Of a stretch of 64,000 nt of DNA, positions 17,231 through 24,863 are shown piece by piece (position 1 is the first letter of the stretch; the number at the start of each line of letters is the position of its first letter). The stretch is taken from NCBI RefSeq assembly GCF_009765705.1, contig NZ_LMUX01000016.1:1-64000 (forward strand). Direction: 5' to 3'. Source of the DNA: Burkholderia sp. L27(2015). GTDB taxonomy: Bacteria; Pseudomonadota; Gammaproteobacteria; Burkholderiales; Burkholderiaceae. Under the pieces are notes generated by a model. That model was not told where the DNA came from and ran no database searches. It saw nothing but the letters and a program-made list of their open reading frames with translations. The position numbers and the translations under genes were made by a program.

Positions 17231-17438
17231 AGGGCGGAGGAATCTTCAGGTTCATGGAGCGTGAGTGGCAAACGCCACAGATCGGTCCATTGTACAAAAG
17301 TCGGGGTTGCTACGGGTTTCTTCTGGGATTCTTCTGGGTTTTCCTACGCATTTCTTAGGGTAATCAGACCCGTTAAGCCGCAATTTCTCGGACTACGTCG
17401 CGTATCATCAAATACAGCGGCCTGGGTCGCGACGCGTG

Positions 17439-17462
17439 TTGAGTCGCGAGTTGAGTCGCGAG
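17439..17462. repeat. Two tandem 12-bp units upstream of a lipoprotein gene
   Basis: TTGAGTCGCGAG occurs twice in direct succession (17439-17450, 17451-17462), 26 bases before the start of the DUF4136 lipoprotein gene. It may be slippage only, or affect promoter spacing. Confidence 0.6.
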
Positions 17463-17488
17463 TGTTAGATCAGTACGGAGGGCGGAAA

Positions 17489-18244
17489 ATGAGAACAAAA
17501 TTCAGCGCAATGCCGATGAGAGGCATCCCCCGCATGGGGCTCGCCGGCGCAGGTTTGGTACTACTGCTGACGGGATGCACGAGTTACGTCACGACCAACG
17601 TGACCGCGTTCCAGAATTGGTCAGCCAGCGACACTGATCGCAGCTATACCTTTCTGCGTACCGCGCAACACAGCGATCTCGAAGAAAGTAGCTACGAGTA
17701 CATGGTCGACAACGCGCTATCGGCCTATGGCTTCCAACTGGTGGAGGCCAGCCGCGCGCATTATGGGGTGGCGTTGGCTTACGGGGTGCGCAACGACACG
17801 ACGGTGGTGCCGCAGCCTGTTTTCTACGATACGTGGCAGGGCCCGGTTTGGTACGGCGGCTACGGCGGGTTTAGAGGCTACGGTTATGGCGGGTTCGGGC
17901 CGCCGCCTTTTGGCGTGATGGGGCCGGTCGCTTATGTCAATCAGGCTTACCCATCGTTCGTCAAAGGACTGTCGATCCAGATCGTGGATCAGAAAACCCA
18001 TGCCGAGGTGTACAAGGTCAATGCGAGCACGACCGGCCCGGATCCTGAATTGCTGCTTGCCATGCCGTATCTGGTGCGTAGTGCGTTGAACAATTTTCCG
18101 ATGCCCAATGGCACCGTGATACACGTGAGCTTGCCGGTCGGTGCCAACGGCCCGGCGCCGGCTGCCAACACGAACCTCAGCGCGAACGAAGCGGCTGCGG
18201 CACCGGCCACGATGCCTGCCAGTTCGGCTGTTGCGCCGAAATAG
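17489..18244 (+). CDS. DUF4136-type lipoprotein
   Basis: About 251 residues. A charged start, a hydrophobic core and LLTGC define a lipoprotein signal with the lipid-bearing Cys near residue 25. The mature part has SYTFLRTAQHSDLEESSYEY and an ALAYGVRND strand typical of DUF4136. A Tyr/Gly-rich loop follows (GGYGGFRGYGYGGFGPPPFG), then a conserved end and a disordered Ala/Pro tail. GGAGGG at 17477-17482 fixes the start at 17489. Function unknown; probably an outer-membrane-anchored envelope protein. Confidence 0.85.
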   Translation: MRTKFSAMPMRGIPRMGLAGAGLVLLLTGCTSYVTTNVTAFQNWSASDTDRSYTFLRTAQHSDLEESSYEYMVDNALSAYGFQLVEASRAHYGVALAYGVRNDTTVVPQPVFYDTWQGPVWYGGYGGFRGYGYGGFGPPPFGVMGPVAYVNQAYPSFVKGLSIQIVDQKTHAEVYKVNASTTGPDPELLLAMPYLVRSALNNFPMPNGTVIHVSLPVGANGPAPAANTNLSANEAAAAPATMPASSAVAPK

Positions 18245-18300
18245 CAGGCTGGTCGAGCGTCAACCGCGGCAGGTACTGCCAGGCGCAACGCACGCGCAGT

Positions 18301-18813
18301 TCAGGCGCGCTGGTATTGTCCATGCCGCGCCAAACTGCGCGCGATCAGCACGAATATCAGCACGAAACCCAGCAGTGCCCATTGCGGCAGTAACAAGCCG
18401 AAAATCGGCGGGTAGAGCGTCTCGCATAAGCCAGACACCTTGAAGACCGACGGCAGGATCTTGGCCAGCGGCAGGCTGTCGACCACCGGTTCCAATGCGT
18501 CGAAACCGCAGCCGAACGCGGGCTTGGCTTGCACCCAGACGTGGCGCGCGGCAGTCACGATGCCGCCGAGCGACGCCAGCAGAATCAGGACTTCAGCGAT
18601 CCGCACGCCGCGCCACCCTCGTGCGGCAGCGCCAGCGAGCGCGAAAACGGCGATCAATAGGTAGGCATAGCGCTGCAAGATGCACAGCGGGCAGGGATCC
18701 TCATGCTGGAAAACTTGCAGATAAAGCGCGCCGCCTATCAATGCAAGCGCCACCACGGCCAATATGATCAGTCGGTGCCGTTCTCGGCGTAAATAATAAG
18801 ATGCTTTGTCCAT
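18301..18813 (-). CDS. dsbB: Disulfide bond formation protein B
   Basis: 170 residues, inner membrane. Four hydrophobic helices. The first periplasmic loop has CPLC (in [12 protein letters not shown]), the quinone-linked redox pair; the second has Cys in [11 protein letters not shown] and Cys in SGLCETLYP. It reoxidises DsbA and passes electrons to quinone. ATG at 18813 preceded by AGGA six bases upstream. It converges with the DUF4136 lipoprotein gene. Confidence 0.95.
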   Translation of the reverse strand: MDKASYYLRRERHRLIILAVVALALIGGALYLQVFQHEDPCPLCILQRYAYLLIAVFALAGAAARGWRGVRIAEVLILLASLGGIVTAARHVWVQAKPAFGCGFDALEPVVDSLPLAKILPSVFKVSGLCETLYPPIFGLLLPQWALLGFVLIFVLIARSLARHGQYQRA

Positions 18814-19202
18814 ATGAATTCCTGAGTCGGAGAAACCGGGGCACCTATTGTAACGGGGGGGCCGAAGGTCGGTGGAAGACGATCGCAATGTCAGCAAAGT
18901 CTTGCATAAGTGCGGGCCAGGCATGGCCCTAGCCCGCACGTCGCTGATCTCGCTGGCTCATGTCGCCACCGCTGCTACGCAGCCCTGGCGTGCCTTATGC
19001 GGTGGTCGTCCGATCGCGGGGGCGCGGGGTGCGACGTCCGGGGGGCGGCGTCCGGCTGAGACGTTGGGGTGCGACGTCCTGTCGCAGGGCCGTTCTTCGA
19101 GCCGGCTGCCATGCGAAATTCCGCCGGTTTGCCGCTTCACCGCCACTGACGCATAATGGGTGTGTCCTCTGTCTTTGCGCCCGCCGCGCTTCCCACTACG
19201 CT
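18814..19202. other. Intergenic region with a 14-bp direct repeat
   Basis: About 390 bases between divergent dsbB and the amidotransferase gene. GGGGTGCGACGTCC occurs at 19026-19039 and again at 19066-19079, exactly 40 bases apart. No other gene is evident. The repeats may be a pair of binding sites or chance in a G-rich stretch. Confidence 0.4.
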
Positions 19203-20624
19203 ATGAGTGAAAACCAGTCACCCCCGGGTTCCCCCGGCGAGCCTTCCAACCCCAGTCCATCTACCGATCCCGTTACTCCCGCGAGTCCTCCCGCGCCCGG
19301 TGCTGCACGAGCACCGGAGGAGGTGGTTGCGTCCGATACGCCTTCGACGGTAGTGCGGCCCGTGCAACCAACGGCGGAGCAGCCCGTAGCCGTGCCGGTG
19401 GCCCAACAAACGACACCACAGACGACGCAGCCGGTCGCGCCGACGGTGACGCCGCACGCGGTGGCACAGCCAATCGAGCCAACTGTGGCAACAGTGGTAC
19501 CGCCTGCGCCGCAGCCCGTGCCGCTCGCAGGCCCCGCCATGGGTAATTTTGCGAGCGCATCTGTCGGTGATCCTGCTAGCGTGGCTGCCGGAGTCGCCGC
19601 CGCTGCGAATGCAGGCGCAAACGCAGGAGCCGCCGCCGGTGCGAATGCCGGTGCGAATGCCGGCGCAGCGGCTGGTGCTGCGGCCGCTGCTGCCGCAGCT
19701 ACGACTGGCGGGACCAGCAGTGGCCCCTCTGCCGGATATGAGCGGCCTGCCTATTTGAACGACGGTTATTCCGCGTGGGGTGCGATAGGCCGACGCGTGA
19801 TGACACGCGCCCAGGCGATTTTCGATCGAGCGGGCAAGCGCATGTCGCAGCGCACGCTCAAGATCGGGGTGTCGGCGCGGATTTTCCATCCGGAGCCCGA
19901 AGGCAAGGGCCTGCGCGGCAAGACGCTGCAGTATCTGGAGGAGTCGATCGCGCACTGGGTGATGTCGCGCGACGTGCTGGTGTTCATGATCCCCACGGTC
20001 GGTCAACAGGGCATGATCCACCCCAGCAATATCCGCTTGCGCGACTACGCCAAGCATCTGGACGGCTTGCTGCTGCAAGGCGGCGCGGATGTTTCGCCGC
20101 AGTCGTACGCGGAGGCTGCGACGCGTCCCGAGTGGCATGGCGATCGCGTGCGCGATATGTACGAGCTCGAACTGCTGCACGAATTTATCGAGTCGGGCAA
20201 GCCGGTGCTTGGGGTGTGTCGCGGTTGCCAGTTGATCAACGTCGCGTTCGGCGGAACCCTGTATCAGGATATCGCCACCGATGTCGAAACCGCGATCGAG
20301 CACGTCAACGAGTTATACGACCAGCATCGCCATGTGATTCAGTTTCCGCCGGGCTCGTCGATGTCGGGCATGTTCGCGGGGCAGCGCGAGGGGCTGGTCA
20401 ATTCGATCCACCATCAGGCTGTGCGCACGGTCGGGCGCGATCTGTCGGTGGAAGCGGTGTCGGCCGAGGACGGCATCATCGAAGCGGTGCGCTACAAAAA
20501 GGCGCCGTTTGTGATGGGCGTGCAATGGCACCCGGAGTTTCATCGCGCCGGAGGCCCCGAACTGCTTGACTGTACGCCCGTGCTCGATAACTTCCTGCGT
20601 GCGGCACGCGACACTCGGTTCTGA
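19203..20624 (+). CDS. Class I glutamine amidotransferase-like hydrolase (PuuD type) with long disordered N-terminus
   Basis: 473 residues. The C-terminal ~260 residues form a peptidase C26 domain: GKPVLGVCRGCQLINVAFGG (in part VLGVCRGCQ) holds the nucleophile Cys, and GVQWHPEFH the His-Glu of the triad. Relatives hydrolyse gamma-glutamyl-GABA in putrescine breakdown. The first ~180 residues are unlike the family: Pro/Thr/Val-rich, then an Ala/Gly/Asn block with repeated NAGA units (about 19590-19700). This looks disordered; its role is unknown. Translation starts at the ATG at 19203. No polyamine genes are nearby, so the substrate is uncertain. Confidence 0.85.
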   Translation: MSENQSPPGSPGEPSNPSPSTDPVTPASPPAPGAARAPEEVVASDTPSTVVRPVQPTAEQPVAVPVAQQTTPQTTQPVAPTVTPHAVAQPIEPTVATVVPPAPQPVPLAGPAMGNFASASVGDPASVAAGVAAAANAGANAGAAAGANAGANAGAAAGAAAAAAAATTGGTSSGPSAGYERPAYLNDGYSAWGAIGRRVMTRAQAIFDRAGKRMSQRTLKIGVSARIFHPEPEGKGLRGKTLQYLEESIAHWVMSRDVLVFMIPTVGQQGMIHPSNIRLRDYAKHLDGLLLQGGADVSPQSYAEAATRPEWHGDRVRDMYELELLHEFIESGKPVLGVCRGCQLINVAFGGTLYQDIATDVETAIEHVNELYDQHRHVIQFPPGSSMSGMFAGQREGLVNSIHHQAVRTVGRDLSVEAVSAEDGIIEAVRYKKAPFVMGVQWHPEFHRAGGPELLDCTPVLDNFLRAARDTRF

Positions 20625-20634
20625 TACCGTCGCC

Positions 20635-22503
20635 TCAGTCAGACGCCTGCAACGCGTGCCGAACCTGCTCGAGCACGCTGCCCCAATCGTCAGGTGCACT
20701 TTGCCGAAATAGACGCACGCTCGGATACCACGGGCTCGTCGATCGATTCAGCAGCCAGCGCCAGTCGGGCGCATACGGCAACATCACCCAGGTGGGCTTG
20801 CCGAGCGCGGCGGCAACGTGAGCCACCGAAGTGTCGATGCTGATGACACAATCGAGGTGTGAGATCAGTGCGGCAGTATCGGCGAAATTGTCCAGCGGAT
20901 AGGCCGGCGTATGGACCGTCGCCAGACGCGTGATCCGCTCCAATGCATCGAGATCCGATTCGCGCAAATCCTTCTGCAGCAATACCCAGTCTATGTCGTC
21001 CGGCGCGAGCAGCGATTCGAGCAGCGGTTCGAGCAAGGACAGCGGCAGCGCGCGATGTTCGGCGCGTGCCTTCACGCGCCCAGACCAGACCAGGCCGATG
21101 CGGCGTCGCGTACAAGTCGGCAGGCTGGCGCCCCAGCGTTCCACACTGGCTGGCGGCGCAACCAGGTAGGCCGGCTGATGCGGGATGGTAGCCAGCGTCG
21201 TGTTGAAGGCGAGCGGTAGGCTCAGTAGCGGGCAGTGGCAGTCGAAGGGCGGTCGCGGCTCGCCTTGCGTAATCAGATCCACGCCCCAGGCGTGCGCTAG
21301 CGGTTCAAGCAGTGCGGTCAGTTCGGCCTGAACTTCAACGATGACACGCTTGGCTCGTTTGGCAACGTTCGGGATATAGCGGATAAATTGGATCGTATCG
21401 CCCAGCCCCTGTTCGGCGTGAACCAGCAAGGTACGGCCTACCAGCGGTGTTTCGCCGCGCCAGCGTGGTTGGGTGATCTCGGCTGCCTGCGCGTAGATAC
21501 GCCAACGTGCTTCGTAGCCGTGCCAGCCGCCGCGCAAATCGCCTTGCAGCAGCTTGATCAAGGCCCGATTGAATGCTGCGAACGCGAACTCGGGGCGCAA
21601 TTGCAAGGCGCGCTCGAAGGCATGCGTGGCCGCGTCAAATTCGCCCATGTCATAGAGCGCTGCGCCCATTTCTTGCCAGGCCGCGGCGAACGCCGGGTCT
21701 AGTCGCAACACCTGTTCGTAATGGGCGCGTGCCTGCGCCGCATGACCAGAACCGGCCAAAGCGTGGGCCAGTCCGTAGCGCGCGAGCGGCCAGTCGGGTT
21801 GCAGCGCCAACGCGCGTTCGAACGCTTGCGCGGCGTCCTCGCAGCGATCGAGCGCGTCCAGTGTGTGTCCGAGGTTGAACCAGGCGGACGCGAAATCCGG
21901 TTGCTGGGCCACCGCGGCCCGAAAATGAACCAGGGCCCGTTCAGTGTCCCCCAATGCCTTGCGCGTGTTGCCCAGGTTGTTGAGCGCGCCGGAGTGGGTC
22001 GGCGCCTTGGCCAGCACCGCTTCGAAGGCGTCCGCGGCCGCATCGAGCTGGCCATGGTTCGCCAGCGCATTGCCCAGGTTGTTGAGAATTGCCGGATCGC
22101 CGGGCTCATAGCCGAGCGCGTTACGGTAGCTGTCGATCGCGTCGGCGTGCTGGCCGAGCGCATTCAAGGTATTGGCGAGATTGACGTGCGCCGCGCTGAA
22201 ATCGGGCTGCAGCGCGATGGCGTGCCGGTAGGCGGCGAGCGCTTCGACGTTTTGCCCGAGCGCCTTGAGCACATTGCCCAGGTTCAACCAGGCGCCCACC
22301 AGCGCAGGTTGAGTATCGAGCGCGCGGCGTATCAATTCGGCGGCTTCATCATGACGGCCTTGCTGGTGGCGCAGCACGCCAAACAAGTGCAGGCAGTCGG
22401 CATGGCGCGGTTCGCTGGTGAGCGCGGCCTGATAGGCGCGCTCCGCGAGGGCGAGGGCGCCGCGCTGGTGTGCTGCATAAGCTTCGCGAAACGCAGAGGA
22501 CAT
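20635..22503 (-). CDS. TPR-repeat protein with C-terminal glycosyltransferase-like domain
   Basis: 622 residues from the ATG at 22503. The first ~330 residues hold about eight to nine tetratricopeptide repeats (recurring AWLNLGNVLKALG-type helices). The C-terminal part has the family segments AEQGLGDTIQFIRY, GLVWSGRVKA, CVISIDTSVAHVAAALGKPT and LPYAPDWRWLL, as found in TPR proteins with a GT-B/ADP-heptose-transferase-like fold. Such proteins may glycosylate proteins or act as scaffolds; activity is unproven. It converges with the amidotransferase gene (10-base gap) and no partner genes are adjacent. Confidence 0.85.
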   Translation of the reverse strand: MSSAFREAYAAHQRGALALAERAYQAALTSEPRHADCLHLFGVLRHQQGRHDEAAELIRRALDTQPALVGAWLNLGNVLKALGQNVEALAAYRHAIALQPDFSAAHVNLANTLNALGQHADAIDSYRNALGYEPGDPAILNNLGNALANHGQLDAAADAFEAVLAKAPTHSGALNNLGNTRKALGDTERALVHFRAAVAQQPDFASAWFNLGHTLDALDRCEDAAQAFERALALQPDWPLARYGLAHALAGSGHAAQARAHYEQVLRLDPAFAAAWQEMGAALYDMGEFDAATHAFERALQLRPEFAFAAFNRALIKLLQGDLRGGWHGYEARWRIYAQAAEITQPRWRGETPLVGRTLLVHAEQGLGDTIQFIRYIPNVAKRAKRVIVEVQAELTALLEPLAHAWGVDLITQGEPRPPFDCHCPLLSLPLAFNTTLATIPHQPAYLVAPPASVERWGASLPTCTRRRIGLVWSGRVKARAEHRALPLSLLEPLLESLLAPDDIDWVLLQKDLRESDLDALERITRLATVHTPAYPLDNFADTAALISHLDCVISIDTSVAHVAAALGKPTWVMLPYAPDWRWLLNRSTSPWYPSVRLFRQSAPDDWGSVLEQVRHALQASD

Positions 22504-22594
22504 GTAAGGGCAGACTCGCAGGTAGACCGGCATTTTGCCATAGGCGGTGGCAGCTTATGGACGTTTTGCTTGCCACGCGACGCCTTAATATTTA

Positions 22595-22620
22595 ACATGT
22601 GAACATATGTTCATATGTTG
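22595..22620. promoter_or_regulatory. ArsR-type operator palindrome
   Basis: A 12-base perfect palindrome GAACATATGTTC (22601-22612) lies in a longer, nearly perfect one (aacatgt- on the left and -atatgtt on the right). This matches the dyads bound by metal-sensing ArsR/SmtB repressors. It lies just upstream of, or over, the start of the arsR-type gene. Confidence 0.6.
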
Positions 22621-22626
22621 ATTTCC

Positions 22627-22932
22627 ATGAAAGCAGAAACCGACGAGCGCGTTTTATTATTGTCCGATCTGTTCAGGCTGCTCGGCGACCAGACCCGGCT
22701 GCGCATCGTGCTGGCCTGCGTGGCCGCACCCGTCGCAGTGGGCGCGATCGCGGAGTCGCTGGGCCTGAGCGCCTCGCTGGTCAGCCATCACTTGCGCTTG
22801 TTGCGGGCCGCGCGGATCGTGCGCGCCGACCGGCAGGGCAAGCAGGTCTTTTATCTGGCCGCCGACAACCATATCAGCGATATGCTGGGCGATCTGCTCG
22901 AGCACGTCGCAGAACCCCATCCCGATCTTTAG
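22627..22932 (+). CDS. ArsR/SmtB-family metal-responsive repressor
   Basis: About 101 residues with a winged helix-turn-helix: LGDQTRLRIVLAC, then GLSASLVSHHLRLLRAARIV as recognition helix, then the wing DRQGKQVFYLA. The C-terminal helix DNHISDMLGDLLEHVAEPHPD has acidic and His residues like the alpha5 metal site of zinc sensors of the CzrA type. ATG at 22615 is also in frame but lies partly in the operator. Eleven bases upstream of a CDF exporter gene, so it probably represses both until zinc or a related metal binds. Confidence 0.85.
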   Translation: MKAETDERVLLLSDLFRLLGDQTRLRIVLACVAAPVAVGAIAESLGLSASLVSHHLRLLRAARIVRADRQGKQVFYLAADNHISDMLGDLLEHVAEPHPDL

Positions 22933-22943
22933 CAGGAGTCGCC

Positions 22944-23948
22944 ATGAGCGCACATCAGCATGACGAGTCCGCGCATGAAGCGCACGGTCCCGGTCACGAC
23001 CATCATCACGGCGCCGGACACGATCATGGCCACGGCCACGGTCATGGTCATGGTCACCACCACGGCGTGCCGCCTGACGGCAAGAGCCGGGCCTTTGCCA
23101 TCGCGGTCACGCTGAACGTCGCGATCGTGGTGATTCAAGCGGTCTACGGTTTTATCGCCCATTCGACCGCGCTGCTCGCCGACGCCGGTCATAACCTGTC
23201 CGATGTGCTGGGGCTGTTGTTGGCATGGGGCGCGATTTATCTGAGCCGCCGCCAGCCTACCGAACGTTATACCTACGGCTTGCGCGGCACCTCGATCCTG
23301 GCCTCGCTCGCCAATGCGGCGCTATTGTGCATCGCCAGCGGGGCCATCGCGCTGGAGGCTGTCATGCGACTGGCCAATCCTTCGCCGGTCGGAGGTATCG
23401 AGGTATTCGCAGTGGCCACCGCGGGCATCGTGGTCAACGGGTTTTCGGCTTGGCTCTTCATGGCGGGTAGCAAGGGCGACCTCAATGTGCGCGGCGCGTT
23501 CCTGCATATGCTCGGCGATGCGGCGGTGTCTGCCGGCGTCGCCATAAGCGGCTTGGTGATCTTGTGGACCCACTGGTACTGGGTCGATCCGGTGATGAGC
23601 TTTGTGGTCGTGGGCGTGGTGCTCTACGGCACTTGGGGGCTGCTGTGCGATTCCGTCAAACTGTCGCTAAACGCGGTGCCGCAACAAGTGGACGCCTCGG
23701 CCGTGCGTGAATACCTGGCCGCTTTGCCCGGCGTGGTCGAGGTGCATGATTTGCACGTCTGGGGCTTGTCGACGACGGAAAATTCGCTGACCGCGCATCT
23801 CGTGATGCCGGGAGGCCATCCAGGCGACGTGTTTATCTGTCAGATCACGGCGAAGCTGCTCAGCGAATACCAGGTGCATCATGCAACGATCCAGATCGAT
23901 CTCGGCGCGACCGACCACGGGTGTGCACTGTGTCCGGCGCCCGTCTAG
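22944..23948 (+). CDS. Cation diffusion facilitator metal exporter (CzcD-like)
   Basis: 334 residues, inner membrane. A His-rich N-terminus (HDHHHGAGHDHGHG and more, residues ~10-40) precedes six helices. HSTALLADAGHNLSDVLG and HMLGDAAVSAG carry the two His-x3-Asp pairs of the transport site for zinc-type ions. A C-terminal cytoplasmic domain (VVEVHDLHVWGLS) and a His/Cys tail (DHGCALCPAPV) follow. AGGAG at 22934-22938 sets the start. Operon with the ArsR-type gene; exports Zn, Cd or Co. Confidence 0.92.
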   Translation: MSAHQHDESAHEAHGPGHDHHHGAGHDHGHGHGHGHGHHHGVPPDGKSRAFAIAVTLNVAIVVIQAVYGFIAHSTALLADAGHNLSDVLGLLLAWGAIYLSRRQPTERYTYGLRGTSILASLANAALLCIASGAIALEAVMRLANPSPVGGIEVFAVATAGIVVNGFSAWLFMAGSKGDLNVRGAFLHMLGDAAVSAGVAISGLVILWTHWYWVDPVMSFVVVGVVLYGTWGLLCDSVKLSLNAVPQQVDASAVREYLAALPGVVEVHDLHVWGLSTTENSLTAHLVMPGGHPGDVFICQITAKLLSEYQVHHATIQIDLGATDHGCALCPAPV

Positions 23949-23953
23949 CACCG

Positions 23954-23997
23954 GCTTGATCGCCAGTGCACGCTCGCTTGTGCTCAATCGATCAAGC
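23954..23997. terminator. Long stem-loop between convergent czcD-like gene and crcB
   Basis: Nine-base arms GCTTGATCG (23954-23962) and CGATCAAGC (23989-23997) enclose a 26-base loop. Its position between convergent stops suggests termination, but no T-run follows. Confidence 0.35.
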
Positions 23998-24007
23998 GTG
24001 CCGCCAT

Positions 24008-24388
24008 TCAGCCTCTGAACAACGAGACGGTCGCGATGCCCAGCATGGTCATCGCCAACGAGCCGAACAAATGCGCTGAGATATGCGCTACGGCCCAGCC
24101 AAGGCGACCTTGTTGTATCAGCGAAGTCGCTTCGGCCGAGAAGGTCGAGAACGTCGACAGACCGCCCAAAATGCCGGTGATCACAAATAGCCGCCATTCG
24201 ATTGCCACTCCCGGATATCGCGCAAAAAACGCGATTGCCACGCCGATCACGTAGCCCGCCGATAAATTGGCGGCCAACGTACCGATAGGCAAGGTCGGCA
24301 GCAAGGCATTGAACTGCAGGCCAAGCGCCCAACGCAGCAAAGAGCCGAGCGCTCCTCCGATGGCGACGGCGGCGAAGGAAAGCAGCAT
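24008..24388 (-). CDS. crcB: Fluoride channel CrcB (Fluc)
   Basis: 126 residues, four hydrophobic helices. [10 protein letters not shown] at the start of helix 1 and [12 protein letters not shown] in helix 3 (the Phe box and polar track) are the Fluc hallmarks. Works as an antiparallel dimer in the inner membrane to release fluoride. ATG at 24388 has GGAG five bases upstream. I found no fluoride riboswitch in the leader. Confidence 0.93.
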   Translation of the reverse strand: MLLSFAAVAIGGALGSLLRWALGLQFNALLPTLPIGTLAANLSAGYVIGVAIAFFARYPGVAIEWRLFVITGILGGLSTFSTFSAEATSLIQQGRLGWAVAHISAHLFGSLAMTMLGIATVSLFRG

Positions 24389-24523
24389 GAATACTCCGAG
24401 TGGCAAAAAGGAAGTGGTCGCAGTTTATCATCGGCGTTGCGTCTTAAGTGACCTCGCGCACCGCCGTGGGTGTTAGCCCGAGGTCAGCCCGACCGTCAGC
24501 CCGATGATCGGCACCCGCCGGCC

Positions 24524-24559
24524 AAAAAAAACCGCCCGGGCTAACTGCATCCGGGCGGT
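24524..24559 (-). terminator. Rho-independent terminator of the fds operon
   Basis: Arms ACCGCCCGG (24531-24539) and CCGGGCGGT (24551-24559). On the minus strand the hairpin is followed by eight T (bases 24531 to 24524). It lies downstream of fdsD, the last gene of the formate dehydrogenase operon. Confidence 0.9.
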
Positions 24560-24612
24560 CTTCTCAACGAGTTTGTCAACGGGCTTGTCAATAACAGCAG
24601 CTCAAATTCCCA

Positions 24613-24849
24613 TCACGCAGAGGCCGGCTCCAGCTCTTCGCGATGCAAGGTCAGCGCCTCGCGAATGATCGGATTGAGCTCTGCGCCGTCCGGGGTATCG
24701 AGCGCATGCAAGATGGCCGTGCGCATGCGCGGCGCCCAGAATTTGTGGATATGATCCGCAATGTTGGTCAGCGCTTCGTCGCGATCGGGCATCGAATCGA
24801 AGAAGTCGCCGATCTGATTGGCCATCGTAATCATGTTGTCGAGATCCAT
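24613..24849 (-). CDS. fdsD: Formate dehydrogenase delta subunit
   Basis: 78 residues. NMITMANQIGDFF and IADHIHKFWAPRMR are the conserved halves of FdsD/FdsD-like delta subunits. Small non-catalytic protein needed for full formate dehydrogenase activity in Cupriavidus-type enzymes. Fourteen bases after fdsA; in related operons an fdsC (fdhD-like) gene usually lies between them and is absent here. Confidence 0.9.
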   Translation of the reverse strand: MDLDNMITMANQIGDFFDSMPDRDEALTNIADHIHKFWAPRMRTAILHALDTPDGAELNPIIREALTLHREELEPASA

Positions 24850-24863
24850 CGTTCAATTCCTGA

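Noticed and set aside
16316-17488. Upstream extension of the DUF4136 lipoprotein frame
   Set aside because: It is the complement of pepN coding sequence; GGAGGG and a lipoprotein signal fix the start at 17489.
22921-23080. His-codon repeat as a CRISPR-like or satellite array
   Set aside because: It is the His-rich metal-binding start of the CDF exporter.
24389-24520. Fluoride riboswitch ahead of crcB
   Set aside because: The conserved riboswitch core and pseudoknot pieces were not found in the leader.
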